Source: Candidatus Lutibacillus vidarii (GTDB lineage Bacteria > Actinomycetota > Actinomycetes > Actinomycetales > Dermatophilaceae). From it: a DNA stretch of 64,000 nt. Below the pieces are notes generated by a model. That model was not told the origin of the DNA, did no database searches, and saw nothing but the letters and a program-made list of their open reading frames with translations. Position numbers and translations under genes: made by a program. Every line of letters starts with the position of its first letter. Position 1 is the stretch's first letter. Shown here piece after piece: positions 59,861 to 64,000 of this stretch. The stretch is taken from NCBI GenBank assembly GCA_016717165.1, contig JADKGA010000003.1, positions 682,001 to 746,000 on the forward strand, written 5' to 3'.

Positions 59861-61908
59861 CTACCGCGTGGTGACCGGCAGTCGGCCCAACCGGTCGGCG
59901 CGGGCCGCCTCACGTTCGGCCGCCGCCTGCAGCGTCGACGCGGACGCAGCCTCGACAGCCTCCTCCTCCGCCACGAGGTCGGACGCCGCGGCGAGCTGGT
60001 AGGGCACCGAGATGACCATGACGTTCGGCACGAGGCGCAGCCGCAGCTTCAGGCGCAGCGCGCTCTGGTTGTGGAGCAGCCCCTCCCACCAGTGGCCGAC
60101 GACATACTCGGGGATCACCACGGCCACGAGCTCGCGGGGAGACTGCCGTCGTAGCCGTGCGATGTAGTCCATGATCGGCTCGGTGATATCGCGGTACGGC
60201 GAGTCCAGGACGACTAGGGGCACCGGCAGCTCGGCGGCCACCCACTCTCGGCGCAGGGTCTGGGCCTCGGCGGGGTCCACCTCGACGGTGACGGCGGCCA
60301 GGGTGGAGGGACGCATGGCCCGCGCGTACGCGATGGCGCGCAGCGCCGACTGGTGCAGCGAGGAGACGAGGACGACGGCGTGGACCCGACTCGGCAGCAC
60401 CCGCGCACCGGGCCGCGGCCGCAGCTCGTCCACGACATGGGCGTAGTGGCGGGACACCGCCCGCATCCCCAGGACGAGCACCGGGACGGCGATGACGACG
60501 AGGTAGGCGCCGCCGGTGAACTTGGTCAGCAGGACGATGACGAGCACCAGCCCGGTGAGCACGGCGCCGACGGCGTTGATGGCGCGGGAGACCTGGACGC
60601 CGGCGCGCACCCCGGGAGCCGTGATCTCGCGCAGCTCACGGTTCCAGTGCCGCACCATGCCGAACTGGCTCAGGGTGAACGAGGTGAAGACCCCGAGGAT
60701 GTACAGGTGGAGCAGCTGGTCGACGGAGGCCCGGTACACCACGAGGAGGGCTCCGGCGGCGAAGGCCAGGGCGAGGATGCCATTGCTGAACGAGAGCCGG
60801 TCGCCGCGGTTCTGCAGCTGGGTCGGCATCAGCCGGTGCTGGGCGAGGATCGAGGCGAGCATGGGGAAACCGTTGAACGCCGTGTTCGCGGCGAGGACGA
60901 GGACCAGCGCCGTCGTCGCCTGGATGAAGAAGAACATCGGTGAGCTGGTGCCGCCGAAGACCGCCGCGGCCAGCTGGGCGATGACCGTCAGCTGTGGCGT
61001 GGTCTGGCAGCTGCCCGCGAACCCGACGAGGTCGCACGGGTCCTCGGCCACGTGGACGTTGGCCACCATCGACAGCGCCGTGATCCCGGCGAACATGAAG
61101 ACGGCGATGGCCCCCATGACGAGGAGCGTTCGCGCGGCATTGCGTGCCTTGGGCGGGCGGAACATCGGGACCCCGTTGCTGATGGCCTCGACCCCCGTCA
61201 GCGCCGTGCAGCCCGACGAGAAGGCCCGCAGCCCGAGGAAGAGCAGCGCCATACCGGTCAGGCCGGCCTGCTCCGGGACGATCGTGTACCCGGCACTCTG
61301 CGCCACGGGCGGATGGCCGAGCAGCACCTGAGCCGCACCCACGCCGATCATCGCGACAACCCCGAGCACGAAGAGATATGTCGGTACGGCAAAGGCCCGG
61401 CCGGACTCCCGCACCCCACGGAGGTTCATCGCGGTGAGGAGGACGACGAAGCCGACCGCGAGCTCGACCCGCCAGGGTTGAGCGCCGGGGCGGCCGAGAT
61501 GATGTTGTCGACCCCGGCAGCGACCGAGACCGCCACCGTCATCGTGTAGTCGACCATCAACGACGCAGCGACGACCATGCCGGCGCCCGCGCCCAGGTTC
61601 CTGGTCACGACCTCGTAGGAACCGCCCCGTTGGGGTAGGCGTGGACGACCTGTCGGTAGGACACCACGACGATCGTCATGAGCACCATGACGGCCAGGCC
61701 GATCCACGGCGTGAGGTAGAGATACGACAACGCCCCGAGGGTGAGCACCTTGAGGATCGCCTCGGTCGCGTAGGCCACCGACGAGAGCGCGTCCGGAGGA
61801 GAACACCGGCAGGGCAATCCGCTTCTGGAGCAGGGTGTCGCCGAGGTCCTCGTTCCGCTTCGGCCGGCCGACGATAAGGCGTTTGAACGCGGTGGTGTCA
61901 CGACCCAT
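59861..61908 (-). CDS. kimA: KimA (YdaO)-type potassium transporter, three frameshifts
   Basis: About 682 residues once repaired. Start MGRDTTAFKRLIVGRPKRNE, then LGDTLLQKRIALPVFSS(DALSSVAYATE), VVSYRQVVHAYPNG, GGSYEVVTRNLGAGAG, MNLRGVRESGRAFAV, LRAFSSGCTALTGVEAISNG and PPKARNAARTLLVMG, a 12-helix APC-type permease. The cytosolic C-terminal domain ends with WEGLLHNQSALRLKLRLRLV, matching the ILHNQSA block of B. subtilis KimA. KimA imports K+ and is inhibited by c-di-AMP. Breaks: extra base near 61793, missing base in the C4 run at 61625-61628, and missing base at 61475-61477. Divergent from a KdpD-like kinase, which also implicates K+. Confidence 0.87.
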
Positions 61909-62032
61909 GACGTCGACGCTAGGGAGGTCGGCGTTGGCGTCGCGTAAGGATGAGGCCTGCGGCTGAAAGGATCCTGCAAGGGTGTGGCCGCCGCCCGGGC
62001 GGCCGTGCGAGCCTGGGACGAAGGAGGTCGGC

Positions 62033-64000
62033 ATGCCGCAGGGTCGGCTGCGCATCTACTTCGGCGTGGCACCAGGAGTGGGCGCCACCCACGCGATGCT
62101 GGACGAGGTCGGCGGCGCCGGGCGCGCAGGGCCGACGTCGTCATCGGCTCCGCCGACCTGCGCGGGCGGCCCCGCTCGTCGAGCTCGCCACGGGACTGGA
62201 GTGGCTCGGCACCCCGGGTCGCTCCGTCTCGACCCGGACGCGGTCATCGCGCGCCGCCCGGCGGTCGTGCTGGTCGACGAGCTCGCCGGCATCGAGGACG
62301 CGGGCCGAACCGCCGGGGGCGCGATGGGCCGCCGTCAGGGCGGTGCTGGCCGCGGGGATCGACGTCGTCGGCACGGTCGACGTCCGGGCCGTGCGCTCGC
62401 TGCGCGACAGGCTGACCACGGTGATGGGTGAGCGACCCACCCATACCCTTCCCGACGCGCAGCTGCTGAGCGCCGACCAGATCCAGCTCGTCGACATGAC
62501 CCCGGCCGCCCTTCGGCGCCGGCTGGCCACGGGGCTCTACCCACCCGGGACGCTCGATGCACAGCGATCGGCGCGCCTCCAGCCGGGCACCCTGGCCGCG
62601 ATGCGCGAGCTCGCGCTGCGGTGGGTCGCCACGACGGCTCCGGTCCAGCACGAGGCGTGGCTCGCCGCCTTGGGCACGACCCAGCCCCAGTCGATGCGGA
62701 GCGCCATTCTCGTCGCCCTCCCGGACTCACCGCAGGCGGCTCACCTGCTCGACCGGGCTGCGACGCTCACGGCGGGTATGCCGGGGACGGCGTTGCACGC
62801 CGTCCACGTCTCCTCCGGACGCTCCCCGCAGCTGTCCCCCGGGTCACTCGCTCACGGGGCTGACCGGGTCAGGGGTGGTGGCCGAGGAGGCCGGGGCGAC
62901 ATACCACGCGGTAATCGGCGACGACATCGCCGCGTCCGTGCGCGACGTGGCGACCGCGGTCCACGCGCACACCGTCGTCGTCGGGGCCCGCCAACCGGCC
63001 CGGCTGGACCGCTCACCGCTGTCGTGGGTATGGCGCCCGCCGGGTGTCGCCGCGCGGCTCGCCCGCGGCGACCGACCTCGACCTCCACGTCGTCCCTCTG
63101 CCGGGCCGGGCGCCGCTGCGTCGGGCGACCAACCAGCCTCCGCTCTCTGCGCTGCGGCGGGGCCTGGGCTTCGCGCTCGGCGCCGTGCTGCCGCCGCTGC
63201 TCACCGCCGTTCTTCTCCTGGTCGGGGCTCCGGTCGGGCTGGCCGGAGACGTGCTGCTCATGCTGGTCGCCGTGGTGGTCACGACGCTCGTCGGTGGTCT
63301 CGGCCCGGCGTTGCTCGGGGCCCTGTGGCGTCGACCTTGCTCAACTGGTACTTCATCCCGCCGGTTCACACCCTGCAGATCTCGGAGCCGCACAATATCG
63401 TCACCCTCGTCGGCTTCGCGGCGGTCGCCCTGCTCGTCAGCGCCGTCGTCCACCGGGCGGCGTCACTGTCCGCCGAGGCTGCGCGGGCCGCGACCGAGTC
63501 CCGAGCCCTCTCCGCCATCGCCAGAGCACGCTGCGCGGCAGCGAGGCGCTCCCCGCTCTGGTCGAGCAGCTGCGGTCGGCCTTCGGCATGGTCTCGGTCA
63601 GCCTGCTGCGGCGTCGGGCGGCGAGCGATGCGCCCTGGGCGAGGGACTGGCAGGTGGAGTATGCCTCAGGCCCGGAGCCGGCGCAGCGCCCCGAGGACGC
63701 CGAGGTGCAGGTGCCCGCAGGCGCCGACCTCGTCCTCGCTCTCACCGGTCGCACCCTGGCCGCCTCGGACCGGACCATCCTGCGCGCCTTCGCCGCGCAG
63801 GCCCAAAAACTCTTGGAGCGCGACCGGCTCGCGGACCGCCGCCGTGGCCGATCGGCTCGCGGCGACCGAGCGCCTGCGCGACGCGCTGCTCGCCGCCGTC
63901 GGGCACGACCTGCGCACCCCATCGCCGCGGCCCGGGCGGCCGTCGACAGCCTGCGCAGCGCGGATGTCGACTGGTCCTCGACCGAGCGCGGGAGCTGCTC
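62033..64000 (+). pseudogene. KdpD-like sensor kinase, many frameshifts, 3' end outside window
   Basis: ATG 62033 with a perfect AAGGAGG site. Read in pieces across frames it gives a KdpD N-terminus (MPQGRLRIYFGVAPGVGATH), ADVVIGSADLRGRP, VRAVLAAGIDVVGTVDVRAV, LLSADQIQLVDMTPAALRRR, a universal-stress-protein-like part (62690-63010, with HAHTVVVGAR), a DUF4118 four-helix membrane block (63150-63460, LNWYFIPPVHTLQISEPHNI), a GAF-like segment, and the HisKA box VGHDLRTP with phosphoacceptor His at 63904-63906. At least six indels are needed over 2 kb. The P-loop-like GVGATHAML lacks the Lys of KdpD's GVGKT, a codon-level difference not explained by one indel. Probably an intact sensor kinase in the real genome that regulates K+ genes. 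Confidence 0.75.

Noticed and set aside
61909..62032. c-di-AMP (ydaO) riboswitch upstream of kimA
   Set aside because: KimA genes often carry one, but this 124-bp region lacks the conserved ydaO core blocks on either strand; only a GC palindrome (61986-62004) is visible.
1..64000. tRNA, rRNA, CRISPR, IS elements or an origin
   Set aside because: No T-loop (GGTTCGAAT-like) segments, repeat arrays, transposase motifs or DnaA-box clusters were recognised.

Overview
The window is high-GC DNA (about 70%) with dense, mostly non-overlapping genes, many 1-8 nt overlaps inside operons (ATGA, GTGA) and frequent GTG starts. This, an HspR/HAIR heat-shock circuit, a mycothiol-type ArsC, a DUF222/HNH gene and an LprG/P55 lipoprotein-transporter pair all point to an Actinomycetota chromosome, most likely a Micrococcales / Intrasporangiaceae-like organism (inference). 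No tRNA, rRNA, CRISPR array, insertion sequence or phage block was seen.

Layout. 1-2.2 kb: an ArsR repressor and an SRPBCC protein (cut by the window edge) with a perfect palindromic operator, then an SDR oxidoreductase. 2.3-8.8 kb: exonuclease III, an lprG-P55-like operon, a secreted two-repeat protein and an EF-G-like GTPase (frame broken once). 8.9-16.6 kb: amylosucrase, clpB with a HAIR operator, and a large secreted subtilisin-like protease. 16.7-19.6 kb: a macro-domain protein and a damaged LPXTG-type surface protein. 19.8-24.1 kb: the dnaK-grpE-dnaJ-hspR operon with two upstream HAIR elements. 24.2-27.7 kb: a Fur-family regulator and an ECF-type nickel/cobalt importer with a Nur-box-like site. 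27.7-33.5 kb: PLP decarboxylase/lyase plus MelB-type carrier, then a fatty acid hydroxylase/sterol desaturase followed by a two-component system. 33.7-40.5 kb: a hypothetical protein, a DUF222/HNH protein, a UvrA2-like ATPase, a secreted protein with an internal 234-bp duplication, and an EamA permease. 40.5-47.1 kb: arsC-arsM, an ECF sigma factor with a membrane partner, a fluoride-channel cluster (crcB-DUF190-crcB) and small genes. 47.3-54.6 kb: a 1.2-kresidue secreted PKD protein, a ThDP enzyme and an MFS permease. 54.6-64 kb: a sarcosine/dimethylglycine dehydrogenase-like enzyme, an NAD-dependent epimerase, tyrosine phenol-lyase, a KimA-type potassium transporter and a divergent KdpD-like sensor kinase running off the end.

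Regulatory logic visible in the sequence: HspR (encoded at the end of the dnaK operon) very likely represses both its own operon and clpB through HAIR elements of the form TTGAN-N7-NCTCAA. The Fur-family gene lies directly upstream of the metal importer and the candidate Nur box overlaps its last codons. The ArsR gene sits beside a 9+6+9 palindrome. Potassium uptake (KimA) and a KdpD-like kinase are divergent.

Two window-wide observations matter to any reader. First, many genes carry single-base indels, mostly shortened G or C runs, densest in 61.4-64 kb; these look like assembly or sequencing errors rather than true pseudogenes. Second, the heptamer GTATGCC/GGCATAC occurs about 71 times by hand count, roughly tenfold above the composition expectation, in all reading frames and even at the cost of rare codons such as ATA.
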